From: VRUE01 sp963753585
Lineage (GTDB): Bacteria > Actinomycetota > Thermoleophilia > Solirubrobacterales > 70-9
Assembly (NCBI GenBank): GCA_963753585.1
Contig: CAVWCU010000001.1
Span: forward strand, 62,001-126,000
Length of the DNA stretch: 64,000 nucleotides
Direction: 5' to 3'
Under the pieces are notes generated by a model. That model was not told the DNA's origin, ran no database searches, and saw only the letters and a list, made by a program, of their open reading frames with translations. Positions 29,030 to 37,197 of this stretch are shown here, piece by piece. Positions within the stretch are counted from its first letter, which is position 1; the number at the start of each line of letters is the position of its first letter. The position numbers and the translations under genes were made by a program.

Positions 29030-29872
29030 ATGCTGACCGACTACCACCTGCACCTGCGCCCGGATGAGCCGGATACGCCGCCCAAGCGCTTCTTCACCGC
29101 CGAGAACGTCGATCGTTACCTGGCGGCTGCCCGTGAGGCCGGGATCGAGGAGCTCGGCGTCTCCGAGCACGTCTACCGCTTCACCCAGGCGCTCGACGTC
29201 TGGCGCCACCCGTTCTGGAAAGAACAGGCGCGCGACGACCTCGATGCCTACTGCGAGTTCGTCCGCGAGACGCCGCTGCGGCTCGGGATCGAGTGCGACT
29301 TCGTCCCCGGTGCCGAGGACCGCACCGCGACGATGCTGGAGGCACGCGACTTCGACTACGTGGTCGGCTCGGTCCACTTCGTCGGCGAGGCCGCGGTCGA
29401 CCACGAGGGCTGGGACGTCTGGGATCGCAAGGGGGACGCAGACGAGGTCTGGCGCCGCTACTTCGATGCCCTTGCGGAGTGCGCCCGCTCCGGCCTCTTC
29501 GACATCCTCGCCCACCCCGACCTGGTCAAGGTCTGGGGCGCCGGCCGGCCGATGCCCGAGCGCGACCCGCGTCGCTACTACGAGCCGGCGGTCGAGGCGA
29601 TCGCAGAGAGCGGGATCGCGGTCGAGGTCTCCACGGCGGGGTTGCGCAAGCCGGTCGGGGAGATCTACCCCGCGCGCGCGTTTGCCGAGATGTGCGTCGA
29701 AGCGGGGGCGGTGTTCGCGCTTTCCTCCGACGCCCATCTGCCCGAGCACGTCGGCTATCACTACGGGGAGGCGCTCGACTTCCTCGGTGACCTCGGCGTA
29801 GGGGAGATCTGCGTCTTCGAGGGACGGGAGCGCCGATTGGCGCCACTGGGCGCAGAGGTGCGAGAGGATTGA
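29030..29872 (+). CDS. PHP-domain phosphatase, histidinol-phosphatase-like
   Basis: This 280-residue PHP protein uses a multinuclear metal site to cleave phosphate. MLTDYHLHLRPDE supplies the first His-x-His, and GVSEHVYRF, GIECDFVPG, DYVVGSVHFVG, DILAHPDLVK and SSDAHLPEHVGYHYGEAL supply the other ligands. The overall pattern fits HisK-type histidinol phosphatase (step 8 of histidine synthesis), though no other his gene is near. TACTCT (29015-29020) lies 9 nt before the ATG. It is followed after 4 nt by ispF. Confidence 0.85.
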   Translation: MLTDYHLHLRPDEPDTPPKRFFTAENVDRYLAAAREAGIEELGVSEHVYRFTQALDVWRHPFWKEQARDDLDAYCEFVRETPLRLGIECDFVPGAEDRTATMLEARDFDYVVGSVHFVGEAAVDHEGWDVWDRKGDADEVWRRYFDALAECARSGLFDILAHPDLVKVWGAGRPMPERDPRRYYEPAVEAIAESGIAVEVSTAGLRKPVGEIYPARAFAEMCVEAGAVFALSSDAHLPEHVGYHYGEALDFLGDLGVGEICVFEGRERRLAPLGAEVRED

Positions 29873-29876
29873 GACG

Positions 29877-30332
29877 ATGAGCGTCGGGATCGGTTACGAC
29901 AGCCACCGCTTCGCCGAGGAACGTCGCCTGGTCCTCGGCGGGGTCGAGATCGAGCACGCGCGGGGGCTTGCCGGCCACTCCGACGCCGACGTGCTCACCC
30001 ACGCGGTGATCGACGCCCTGCTCGGCGCCGCCGGCATGGGGGATATCGGCACGCTCTTTCCCGACGACGAGGATCGCTGGCGCGACGCTGACTCGATCGA
30101 CCTGCTGCGCACGGTGGTCGGCACCGTCTCCGGCCGGATCGTCAACGTCGACGCGACCCTCGTCTGCGAGGAGCCGCGCATCGGCCCCTTCCGTGCGGAG
30201 ATGGAGCGGATCCTGGCCGAGGCGACCTCGTCCCGGGTCAGCGTCAAGGCCACCACCAACGAGGGCATGGGTTGGATCGGGCGCGGTGAGGGCATCGCCT
30301 GCATCGCGGTGGCCTGCGTCGATAGCGAATAA
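29877..30332 (+). CDS. ispF: 2-C-methyl-D-erythritol 2,4-cyclodiphosphate synthase
   Basis: IspF cyclises CDP-ME-2-phosphate. Its 151 residues contain the zinc and substrate motifs GIGYDSHRFAEERRLVLGGV, GLAGHSDADVLTHAVIDALL, GAAGMGDIGTLFPDDE and KATTNEGMGWIGRGEGIACI. It is separated from ispD by the opposite-strand DUF389 pair and the PHP gene, so the usual ispDF pair has been split. Confidence 0.96.
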   Translation: MSVGIGYDSHRFAEERRLVLGGVEIEHARGLAGHSDADVLTHAVIDALLGAAGMGDIGTLFPDDEDRWRDADSIDLLRTVVGTVSGRIVNVDATLVCEEPRIGPFRAEMERILAEATSSRVSVKATTNEGMGWIGRGEGIACIAVACVDSE

Positions 30333-30345
30333 CCTTCTCGCTCCG

Positions 30346-31998
30346 ATGGGGAAACTCGGCTCCATAGCTGCCGGCGTGCGCCAGTCCGTCTCCGACACCG
30401 TCTTCGAGGCGCGGGTGCTGCGCGAGGCCGGGATCCTAGGCCTCTCGCGGCCCGACAAGGCCGCCAAGGTCGCGGCCACATTCCTGCGCTGGGGGGCCTC
30501 GCCGGCGACCGGCGTCGCCACCGCGGCGCACAAATACCCGCACGAGACGATGTTGATCGACGAACGGGGCTCGCTCAGCTTCGAGCGGGTGCACCGCCGC
30601 ACCAACGCGCTCGCCCACGCCTTCGCCGGCATGGGGATCGGGCCGGGAGACGGCATCGGGATCATGTGCCGCAACCACCGCGGCTTCGTCGAGGCGACCC
30701 TCGCTGCGGCCAAGCTCGGGGCCAGCGCGCTCTACCTGAACACGATGTTCGCCGGGCCGCAGCTGGTCGAGGTGATGCGGCGCGAGGGGCCGAAGGCGCT
30801 GGTCTATGACGAAGAGTTCACCGGCCTGCTCGACGGCGTCGACGCCGGCATCGCGCGCATCGTCGCCTGGACCGACGGGGAGCCGGAGGAGCAGACGCTG
30901 GAGGCGCTGATCGCCGCCAACGGCGAGTCCAACCACAAGCCTCCGCCCGACAAACCTCGTTTCGTCATCCTCACCTCCGGCACCACCGGGGCCCCCAAGG
31001 GCGCGCAGCGCTCCAGCCCCGACGGGCTGCTGGTAATGGCGGCGCTGATCGAGAAGATTCCCTACCGCGCTCGCGAGACGATGATGGTCGCGGCGCCGCT
31101 CTTCCATTCCTGGGGCTTCTTCCACTTCGTGATGAGCCTGCCGACGGCCTCGACGATGATCCTGCGGCGCCGCTTCGACGAGGAGGAGACCCTGCGTGCC
31201 GTGCAGGAGCACCGCGCCGAGGTCCTTGCCGTGGTTCCGGTGATGCTGCAGCGCATCCTCCGCCTCCCGCCCGAGACGCTCGATGCCTACGATCTCTCCT
31301 CGCTGCGGATCACCGCTGCGTCGGGATCTGCGCTACCCGGTGAGATGGCGATCGAGTGGATGGACCGTTTCGGCGACACCGTCTACAACCTCTACGGCTC
31401 GACCGAGGTCGCCTACGCGACGGTCGCCACCCCGGAGGACCTTCGGGCGGCGCCGGGCACGGCGGGGCGAGCGCCGCGCGGCACGGTGGTCAAGCTCTAC
31501 AACGAGGCGGGGCTGGAGGTCCCGACCGGCGAGGTCGGGCGGATTTTCGTCGGCAACGAAATGTCCTTCGAGGGCTACACAGGCGGTGGCGGCAAAGAGG
31601 CCATCGACGGGCTGCTCTGCAGCGGCGACGTCGGCCATCTCGACTCCGACGGCCACCTCTTCATCGACGGCCGCGACGACGAGATGATCGTCTCCGGCGG
31701 GGAGAACGTGTTCCCGCGCGAGGTCGAGGACCTGCTCGCCGACCACGGTGCGGTGGTCGAGGTCGCGGTGATCGGGGTCGAGGACGAGGAGTTCGGCCAG
31801 CGGCTGAAGGCGTTCGTCGTCAGGGCCCCCGAGGTCGACGTCACCGAGGAGGAGCTGCAGGCGCACGTCAAGGCCAACCTCGCCGGCTACAAGTCGCCGC
31901 GCGAGGTCGAGTTCATGGACGAGCTGCCGCGAAACGCGACCGGGAAGATCCTCAAGAGGGTGTTGCGGGAGAGGGCGGACAAGAGCCCGTCTCGGTAG
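30346..31998 (+). CDS. Acyl-CoA synthetase (AMP-binding, FadD-like)
   Basis: This 550-residue ANL-superfamily enzyme activates a carboxylic acid through an acyl-AMP to the CoA thioester. The P-loop is ILTSGTTGAPKGAQRS, motif A5 is YNLYGSTEVAYATVATPEDL, and A7/A8 read LLCSGDVGHLDSDGHLFIDG and RDDEMIVSGGENVFPREVED. The catalytic Lys is in PRNATGKILKRVL. It is probably a fatty-acyl-CoA ligase; the chain length cannot be read. TAACCT (30330-30335) lies 10 nt before the ATG. Confidence 0.92.
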   Translation: MGKLGSIAAGVRQSVSDTVFEARVLREAGILGLSRPDKAAKVAATFLRWGASPATGVATAAHKYPHETMLIDERGSLSFERVHRRTNALAHAFAGMGIGPGDGIGIMCRNHRGFVEATLAAAKLGASALYLNTMFAGPQLVEVMRREGPKALVYDEEFTGLLDGVDAGIARIVAWTDGEPEEQTLEALIAANGESNHKPPPDKPRFVILTSGTTGAPKGAQRSSPDGLLVMAALIEKIPYRARETMMVAAPLFHSWGFFHFVMSLPTASTMILRRRFDEEETLRAVQEHRAEVLAVVPVMLQRILRLPPETLDAYDLSSLRITAASGSALPGEMAIEWMDRFGDTVYNLYGSTEVAYATVATPEDLRAAPGTAGRAPRGTVVKLYNEAGLEVPTGEVGRIFVGNEMSFEGYTGGGGKEAIDGLLCSGDVGHLDSDGHLFIDGRDDEMIVSGGENVFPREVEDLLADHGAVVEVAVIGVEDEEFGQRLKAFVVRAPEVDVTEEELQAHVKANLAGYKSPREVEFMDELPRNATGKILKRVLRERADKSPSR

Positions 31999-32015
31999 GT
32001 CGCGTTTGGGTCGAA

Positions 32016-32087
32016 GGGGCGTCGGGGGTGGGTCCCCCGGGCCGGCCTTCGGCCGGGAGTTCCCGGGGGACCCACCCCCGACGCCCC
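32016..32087. terminator. Nested palindrome after the acyl-CoA synthetase gene
   Basis: Perfect 26-bp arms (32016-32041, beginning GGGGCGTCGGGGGTGGG, and 32062-32087) enclose a CCGGCC-TTC-GGCCGG tetraloop-like hairpin. It starts 18 nt after the stop codon and probably acts as terminator. The pattern of outer stem plus inner hairpin is shared with the other elements here. Confidence 0.75.
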
Positions 32088-32201
32088 AGCTGCTCCCGAT
32101 CGCTGGCTGGGACGGGCTCTTGCGCGATCCTCCCTATTTGCAGCTTTGTGGGGACGGAAGGGTGGAAGGGGCTCCGATGGCGGTAGTAGGTTGGAGCGCC
32201 G

Positions 32202-33071
32202 ATGGGCGAACCTGCGAGGCACTTGAAAGCGGTCGGGGCGGCGAACGAGGAGCTGCGCGAGACGGCTAGTCAGGCTCTCGAGTGGGTCCGGGTGAGCGAG
32301 GAGCGGGTCGCCAAGGCCGAAGCGCGCAACGAGGAGATCCGCGCCGAGCTGAAGGAACGGGCAATGGCGACCCTGCGCAAGCTCGGCGAGGAGGGCCGCG
32401 AGCGCATTGCAACCGAGCGCGACCGCAGGCGTGAGGCCGAGGCCCGGGCGGCTCGGGCAGAGGCGGCCCGCAACCGTGCCGAGAAGGGATTCGAGCAGGC
32501 GCAGAAGCGCGCGCAAGGCGAACGGGAAGCGCTTGCAGTGGAGCTGACATCCCTTCGCGCCGGGGCAGAGGAGTCGCTGGCCGCTGAGATCGAGAAGGCA
32601 GAACGTGAGGCGGAGAAGCGCTACGAAGAGGCGTTCGACCGGGCCAAGCTCGATGCGGATCAGCGCGTGGCGGCGGCCGAGCAGCGCGCCGCCGAAGCCG
32701 AGGCCGCCGCGAGCGAGGCGCACGAGCTCGCCCTGCGCCTCGAGGCCGAGATCGAGGAGCGCGTGATGCAGGGCACCGAGGACGTGCGGCGCGAAGCCGA
32801 GGAGCGCGTGCGATCGCTGGTCGAGAAAGTCGAAGGCGAGGCGGCCGAGCAGGCACGAGCACGGGCCGAGGGGGCGCTGAAGGCCGAGTCCGAGCGGATC
32901 AGGGTGCAGGCCGAGCAGCGCGAGGAGCGGGTCCGCGAGGCCGCCGAGGAGGAGATCAAGGCGACCGCTTCGCGGGCACGCCGCGAGGCTCTCGCCGCCG
33001 CCGATGCAACGGCCCCCTCCTGGGCCCGGCGAGAGTCCGCCGGCACGGGCTCCGGATACCGAACCTTCTAG
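32202..33071 (+). CDS. Long coiled-coil protein of unknown function
   Basis: These 289 residues are almost entirely charged helical heptads rich in Glu, Arg and Ala (ERIATERDRRREAEARAARA, EAEKRYEEAFDRAKLDADQR, and similar). They run from about residue 12 to 275 with no membrane segment or signal. It could be a DivIVA/Wag31-like or cytoskeletal scaffold, but no signature N-domain is present, so I give no function. TAGGTT (32187-32192) lies 9 nt before the ATG. It stands alone between palindromic terminators and cysS. Confidence 0.75.
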   Translation: MGEPARHLKAVGAANEELRETASQALEWVRVSEERVAKAEARNEEIRAELKERAMATLRKLGEEGRERIATERDRRREAEARAARAEAARNRAEKGFEQAQKRAQGEREALAVELTSLRAGAEESLAAEIEKAEREAEKRYEEAFDRAKLDADQRVAAAEQRAAEAEAAASEAHELALRLEAEIEERVMQGTEDVRREAEERVRSLVEKVEGEAAEQARARAEGALKAESERIRVQAEQREERVREAAEEEIKATASRARREALAAADATAPSWARRESAGTGSGYRTF

Positions 33072-33094
33072 ACCCGTTTAGCATTCCGCACCCC

Positions 33095-34510
33095 ATGCGA
33101 GAGGTGCGGATCAGGGACACGCTCAGCGGAGAGCTGAGGGCGCTCGACCCCGGAGAGGAGGTCGGGATCTATGCCTGCGGGCCGACCGTCTACAGCCGGA
33201 TCCACATCGGGAACGCTCGGCCGTTCGTTGTTTTTTCGCTGCTTGCCCGGTTCTTGAAGTCGGAGGACTATGCGGCGAAGCTCGTTGTCAACGTCACCGA
33301 CATCAACGACAAGATCTACGTGGCGGCGCGGGAGGCGGGGGAGCGCTCGGCGGGGTTCGCGCAGCGGATGACCCGGGCCTACCTCGGGGACACCGATCGC
33401 CTCGGCCTCGGCAGGCCCGATGCGGAGCCGCTTGCAACCGAGACGATCGACGGGATCGTTGCGCTGATCGCCGACCTGGTCGAGGCGGGCCGCGCCTACG
33501 AGTCAGGCGGCGACGTCTACTTCCGGGTGCGCAGCTTCGAGGGCTACGGCAAGCTCTCCAACCGTCGCACCGAGGACATGGATCAGGGCGAGGAGGCCGG
33601 TTCGGAGTCGCTCAAGGAAGACCCGCTCGACTTCGCGCTGTGGAAGGCGCACAAGCCCGACGAGGACACCTCCTGGGACTCGCCCTGGGGACCGGGGCGC
33701 CCTGCCTGGCACATCGAGTGCTCGGTGATGGCCGAGCAGGAGCTGGGGCCCTCCTTCGCGATCCACGGCGGCGGCTCGGACCTGATTTTCCCCCACCACG
33801 AGAATGAGATCGCCCAGTCGGAGGGGGCGGGGCGGTCGTTCGCCAAGGTCTGGATGCACAACGGGATGATCGAGACCGGGGCGGAGAAGATGTCGAAATC
33901 GGACGGCAACATCTTTCAGCTGTCCGAGGCGCTGGATCGCTACGGGCGCGAGGCGGTCGTTGCGTACCTGATCTCGGGGCATTACCGGCAGCCGCTTGCC
34001 TTCGGACCAGATGAGATGCAGCAGGCGGTGGCGCAGGTCGAGAGGCTCAAGAACTTCTTTCGTGAGCACCCCTTTGAGGGAGACTCGGGGGAGGGTCCGT
34101 CGGAGCAACAGCGGGGAGGCTCCGCCAGACCCTCCCCCGAGTCTCCGGACAACGCGGCGGCCTCCCGTTCCGAGAGCTTCCGCGAGGCGCTTGCCGACGA
34201 TTTCAACACGCCGAAAGCCATGGCCGAGGTGTTTGAGCTTGTGGGAGAAGCGAATCGAGAAGAGGTTGGAAAGGACGAAGCTTCTGAGATCCTGGCGGAG
34301 ATGCTCGACCTCGTCGGCCTTAGCTCCCTTACCCAGCCGGATGAGGGAGCTGAGGCCGACGAGGGGGCTGAGAAGCTGCTTGAGGAGCGGCAGGTGGCTC
34401 GGGCGGCTAAGGACTTTGCTCGAGCCGACGAGATTCGAGACGAGCTTGCGGCTCTCGGGTGGGAAGTGCGGGACTCGGCTGAGGGTGCGAAGCTCGTGCC
34501 CAGGGGCTAG
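33095..34510 (+). CDS. cysS: Cysteinyl-tRNA synthetase with palindrome-encoded insertions
   Basis: This 471-residue class I synthetase has CGPTVYSRIHIGNARPFVVF (zinc Cys and HIGH-like motif), WHIECSVMAEQELGPSFAIH with the other zinc ligands, GGGSDLIFPHHENEIAQSEG and KMSKSDGN near residue 265. The catalytic part is standard. The linker before the C-terminal domain is enlarged by GDSGEGPSEQQRGGSARPSP, encoded by a DNA palindrome. A second stretch (GLSSLTQPDEGAEADEG) is encoded by another palindrome. TAGCAT (33079-33084) lies 10 nt before the ATG. rlmB follows with no gap. Confidence 0.95.
   Translation: MREVRIRDTLSGELRALDPGEEVGIYACGPTVYSRIHIGNARPFVVFSLLARFLKSEDYAAKLVVNVTDINDKIYVAAREAGERSAGFAQRMTRAYLGDTDRLGLGRPDAEPLATETIDGIVALIADLVEAGRAYESGGDVYFRVRSFEGYGKLSNRRTEDMDQGEEAGSESLKEDPLDFALWKAHKPDEDTSWDSPWGPGRPAWHIECSVMAEQELGPSFAIHGGGSDLIFPHHENEIAQSEGAGRSFAKVWMHNGMIETGAEKMSKSDGNIFQLSEALDRYGREAVVAYLISGHYRQPLAFGPDEMQQAVAQVERLKNFFREHPFEGDSGEGPSEQQRGGSARPSPESPDNAAASRSESFREALADDFNTPKAMAEVFELVGEANREEVGKDEASEILAEMLDLVGLSSLTQPDEGAEADEGAEKLLEERQVARAAKDFARADEIRDELAALGWEVRDSAEGAKLVPRG
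34079..34146. repeat. Palindromic element inside cysS (first)
   Basis: Perfect 19-bp arms, GGAGACTCGGGGGAGGGTC (34079-34097) and complement (34128-34146), flank 30 nt with an inner GGAGC/GCTCC stem. The reading frame runs straight through and encodes a disordered linker. Confidence 0.75.
34309..34364. repeat. Palindromic element inside cysS (second)
   Basis: Arms of 23 nt (34309-34331, beginning CCTCGTCGGCCTTAGC, and 34342-34364) pair with only two G-T type mismatches around a 10-nt loop. It encodes DLVGLSSLTQPDEGAEADEG in frame, 160 nt after the first element. Confidence 0.7.
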
Positions 34511-35161
34511 ATGGCTTCTCAGCTGATCTACGGCAAGCAGCCGGTTGCCGAGGCGGAGCGGGGGCGGCGTCGGGTGCACCGGGTTTGGCGGGCGCCCGAG
34601 ACTTCCGGGGAGGAGCTGGAGCGGCTCTGCGGGTCGCCGGACCACCAGGGGGTGGTGGCCGAGGTCGATCCCTATCCCTACGTGGGGGAGGGGGAGCTGT
34701 TGCGCAAGGAGGACGCCCTGCTGGTCGCGCTGGACCAGGTGCAGGACCCCCGCAACCTCGGCGCGGTCTGCCGTTCCGCCGAGGCGGCCGGCGCCGCCGG
34801 CCTCGTCATCCCCGATCGCCGCTCCGCCGAGGTGACCCCGACCGTCTGCAAGACCTCGGCCGGCGCCGTCGAGCACCTCCCGATCGCCCGAGTCCGCAAC
34901 CTTGCCGACTGGCTCACAGAGGCCAAGCAGGCCAACTTCTGGATCTGGGGCGCCGACGCCGACGCAAGCCAAGCCCCCTGGGACACAGACCTGACCGGCC
35001 CCACCGTCCTGGTCTTGGGCGGCGAGGGCAAAGGCCTGCGGCCCCGCGTCTCATCCGCCTGCGACGGTCTCATTGCTCTTCCTCGGCAGGGTCGAACGGC
35101 TTCCCTGAACGTGTCTGCCGCGGCTGCGGCGCTGCTTTTCGAGGCTGTTCGGCAGCGGTAG
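34511..35161 (+). CDS. rlmB: 23S rRNA 2'-O-methyltransferase, RlmB/TrmH (SpoU) family
   Basis: This 216-residue SPOUT methyltransferase has an N-terminal substrate-binding part (LIYGKQPVAEAERGRRRVHR). The knotted SAM-binding domain reads LVALDQVQDPRNLGAVCRSA, VLVLGGEGKGLRPRVSSACD and IALPRQGRTASLNVSAAAAA, motifs 1 to 3. It probably methylates G2251 of 23S rRNA. Its ATG directly abuts the cysS stop, as in the widespread cysS-rlmB pair. Confidence 0.93.
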   Translation: MASQLIYGKQPVAEAERGRRRVHRVWRAPETSGEELERLCGSPDHQGVVAEVDPYPYVGEGELLRKEDALLVALDQVQDPRNLGAVCRSAEAAGAAGLVIPDRRSAEVTPTVCKTSAGAVEHLPIARVRNLADWLTEAKQANFWIWGADADASQAPWDTDLTGPTVLVLGGEGKGLRPRVSSACDGLIALPRQGRTASLNVSAAAAALLFEAVRQR

Positions 35162-35181
35162 CAACTGCAACCGCAGCCATA

Positions 35182-35195
35182 CGAACGTCAGTTCG
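35182..35195. promoter_or_regulatory. LexA-type SOS box upstream of sigH
   Basis: CGAAC-GTCA-GTTCG is a perfect inverted repeat matching the Gram-positive LexA core GAAC-N4-GTTC. It ends 3 nt before the -35 of the sigH promoter. The site is seen directly; LexA binding is inferred. Confidence 0.5.
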
Positions 35196-35198
35196 GGG

Positions 35199-35226
35199 TT
35201 GACAGAACTCCGCGCAGCCGTAAACT
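35199..35226 (+). promoter_or_regulatory. Sigma-70 type promoter of sigH
   Basis: TTGACA (35199-35204), a 16-nt spacer and TAAACT (35221-35226) form the best canonical promoter in the window. It leaves a leader of about 105 nt before the GTG at 35338, so this gene is not leaderless. Confidence 0.7.
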
Positions 35227-35337
35227 ACCCGCGCACAACAAGGGTGAACCTCAGCTTGAGTCTGAGCTTACCCGGTCAATAAGGGGCGCCCCAGGGGAGG
35301 TACGGCGCCACGAACCCTTCGTCAAGGAGAAGGATCC

Positions 35338-36042
35338 GTGGCTCTATCTTCGCCTACCCAGGAAATGCAACTCCCCACCGGCCGTCTCAACGGCTCGCTC
35401 AGGCCGGCCGACTCTAACCCTCAACCCGAGCTTGATGACCATTATCTGGTCGCCCTCGCCAAGGACGGCCGCGCCGATGCCTACGACGCGATCGTGCGAC
35501 GCTACCGCGGCTTCGTCCGCCTCAAGGCCTCGTCCTACTTCCTGCTCGGGGGCGAGTCCGACGACCTGATCCAGGAAGGTCTGCTCGGCCTCTACAAGGC
35601 GATCCGCGACTATCGCACCGACCGCGAGTCGAGCTTCCGCAACTTCGCCGAGCTTTGCATCACGCGCCAGATCATCACCGCGGTCAAGACCGCAACCCGC
35701 AACAAGCACACGCCGCTCAACCAGTACGTCTCCTTCAGTCAGACCCCGGCTGCGGCGGGCGACTCCGACACCACGCTCGACGAGATCCTGCCCGGGCCAA
35801 CCGTCCACGACCCGGTCAACCAGGTGATCGCCTCCGAAGAGCTGGAGAGCCTCGTCTCCTGTCTCTCGGGCGTCTCCGGTGTGCTCTCCGACCTCGAGAG
35901 CCGGGTTCTCTCGCTCTACCTCGACGGGCACTCCTACGAGGCGACGGCAGAGCGGCTGGAGTGCGACACCAAGACCGTCGACAACGCCCTCCAGCGCGTC
36001 AAGCGCAAGGTAGGCGCCCACCTCACCTCCCGCGAGGCCTGA
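35338..36042 (+). CDS. sigH: RNA polymerase sigma factor SigH (Spo0H-like)
   Basis: This 234-residue sigma-70 protein resembles Firmicute SigH. Region 2 is DDHYLVALAKDGRADAYDAI through QEGLLGLYKAIRDYRTDRES and FRNFAELCITRQIITAVKTA; region 4 is DLESRVLSLYLDGHSYEATA with KTVDNALQRVKRK as recognition helix. The N-terminus is extended by about 30 polar residues. The start is GTG behind a strong AAGGAGAAGG ribosome site. Position after rlmB is the same as in Bacillus. A LexA-like box and a canonical promoter precede it. Confidence 0.92.
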   Translation: MALSSPTQEMQLPTGRLNGSLRPADSNPQPELDDHYLVALAKDGRADAYDAIVRRYRGFVRLKASSYFLLGGESDDLIQEGLLGLYKAIRDYRTDRESSFRNFAELCITRQIITAVKTATRNKHTPLNQYVSFSQTPAAAGDSDTTLDEILPGPTVHDPVNQVIASEELESLVSCLSGVSGVLSDLESRVLSLYLDGHSYEATAERLECDTKTVDNALQRVKRKVGAHLTSREA

Positions 36043-36140
36043 GGCAGTCCGGCCGGCGCATATCGGCGTCCTCGGTCGCTCGCGTGCGGAGCACGCCACG
36101 CTCCCTGCGTCCTTGATCTGCTTGGCCGGACAGCCTCAGG
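36038..36140. repeat. Short copy of the nested palindrome between convergent genes
   Basis: CCTGAGGCAGTCCGGCC (36038-36054) and its complement (36124-36140, one mismatch) enclose GCGTCCTCGG, a GCGTGC-GGA-GCACGC hairpin, CCCTGCGTCCTTG and GCTTGG. These core blocks recur in the same order in the 57 kb element. Both neighbouring stop codons (sigH and the minus-strand gene) lie inside the arms. Confidence 0.75.
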
Positions 36141-37125
36141 GGAGATCGGAGAGCACATAGTCGAGCAGTTCCCGGCCGTGCTCGGAGGCGACGGAGACGT
36201 CGTCGGCCTTGATCCGGGCACGGTGCAGAGACTGCATGCGCAGCACGTCGCCGTCGCAGTGGCTGTTGGGAAAGACGCCGGCGTAGGAGACGCCCAGCCG
36301 CTCCAGGTGGTCGGCTACGAGGGCGGTGGCCGGCGTGTCGAGCGGCAGGTCGAGGTAGACGGCGTCGAGGCCGAGGCGGTGGAAGAGGTGGTGGCGCTCG
36401 GCGGCGACCGCGGTCTCGAGGTCGGCGCCGGGGGTGTGAACCGTGATCAGCGCCAGGTTGTGGTCGGCGTCGACCGCCACGTGCAGCTCGGTCCGGTCCC
36501 GCAGCGCTGCATCCGCGGCGGGCTCGGCGAGCGTGCCGCGTAGCTCGCAGAGCTCCAGCGTCCGGCCGACGATCTCCCGGTGGCGCTCCGGAGCGTAGAC
36601 CGGTCGCTCATGGCCGTCGTTCAGCTTCGTGTAGAAGAGCGCCGCCGACTGGCGTCCGCGCGGCCCGTCGCCGGCGGCATCGTTCGAGACCGAGGCCGGG
36701 ATCCAGCCAAGCAGGAAGCCGGTCTCGTGAGCGCCCAGCTCGACGTTGGCGCGCTGGCTGTAGGGGTGTGCGGCGGTCGCCTCGCTGTACATGCCCGCCA
36801 TCCCCTGGCCCGCCGCCCAGTCCATGAGAAAGCGCTTGGTCCTGGTGAAGAGGTGCTGCCCCCGCGCCGCCGGCATCGTCACCGCCTGCCCGGAGTGACC
36901 GACCGCATCGCCTGCTGCCGCCAGGCTCATCCCCTCGTGGCAGAGCAGCTCCCCCGCGGCTGTCTCGGCGACGCACGAGACGTACGTTCCCGCCGCCAGC
37001 CGGGCCGAGACCTCCTCCGGGTCGTAGACCCAGCGCACGTCATAGCTCTCCCCGTAGGCGACCCGGATCGCCTCGCTGAGCACCGCCCCCTCGTTGGGCT
37101 CGAGGAAGCGGAAAAGTACGTCCAT
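36136..37125 (-). CDS. GNAT-like acetyltransferase family protein (two-domain)
   Basis: This 329-residue protein has a GNAT-like N-terminal half (FRFLEPNEGAVLSEAIRVAY, then TYVSCVAETAAGELLCHEGM, VTMPAARGQHLFTRTKRFLM, and MYSEATAAHPYSQRANVELG resembling the CoA-binding and following segments). The second half (LITVHTPGADLETAVAAERH, YLDLPLDTPATALVADHLER, SYAGVFPNSHCDGDVLRMQS) looks like another alpha/beta acyl-carrier-type domain. The substrate is unknown. The start at 37125 is the first Met before homology-like sequence; an upstream Met would add 43 poorly coding residues. Confidence 0.6.
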   Translation of the reverse strand: MDVLFRFLEPNEGAVLSEAIRVAYGESYDVRWVYDPEEVSARLAAGTYVSCVAETAAGELLCHEGMSLAAAGDAVGHSGQAVTMPAARGQHLFTRTKRFLMDWAAGQGMAGMYSEATAAHPYSQRANVELGAHETGFLLGWIPASVSNDAAGDGPRGRQSAALFYTKLNDGHERPVYAPERHREIVGRTLELCELRGTLAEPAADAALRDRTELHVAVDADHNLALITVHTPGADLETAVAAERHHLFHRLGLDAVYLDLPLDTPATALVADHLERLGVSYAGVFPNSHCDGDVLRMQSLHRARIKADDVSVASEHGRELLDYVLSDLP

Positions 37126-37197
37126 AGGGGGCACGATGTCATAGACGGCAGTGCATTGCCGAAATGTTCTGTCTGCAGCGAGGGCTATGCTGCCGAT

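Noticed and set aside
30193..30345. Longer N-terminus for the acyl-CoA synthetase
   Set aside because: The upstream frame overlaps ispF and is Arg/Pro-rich; the ATG at 30346 with TAACCT upstream fits better.
36050..36130. Small RNA gene between sigH and the GNAT-like gene
   Set aside because: The space is entirely filled by a member of the palindrome family that contains both stop codons; nothing separate supports an independent RNA gene.
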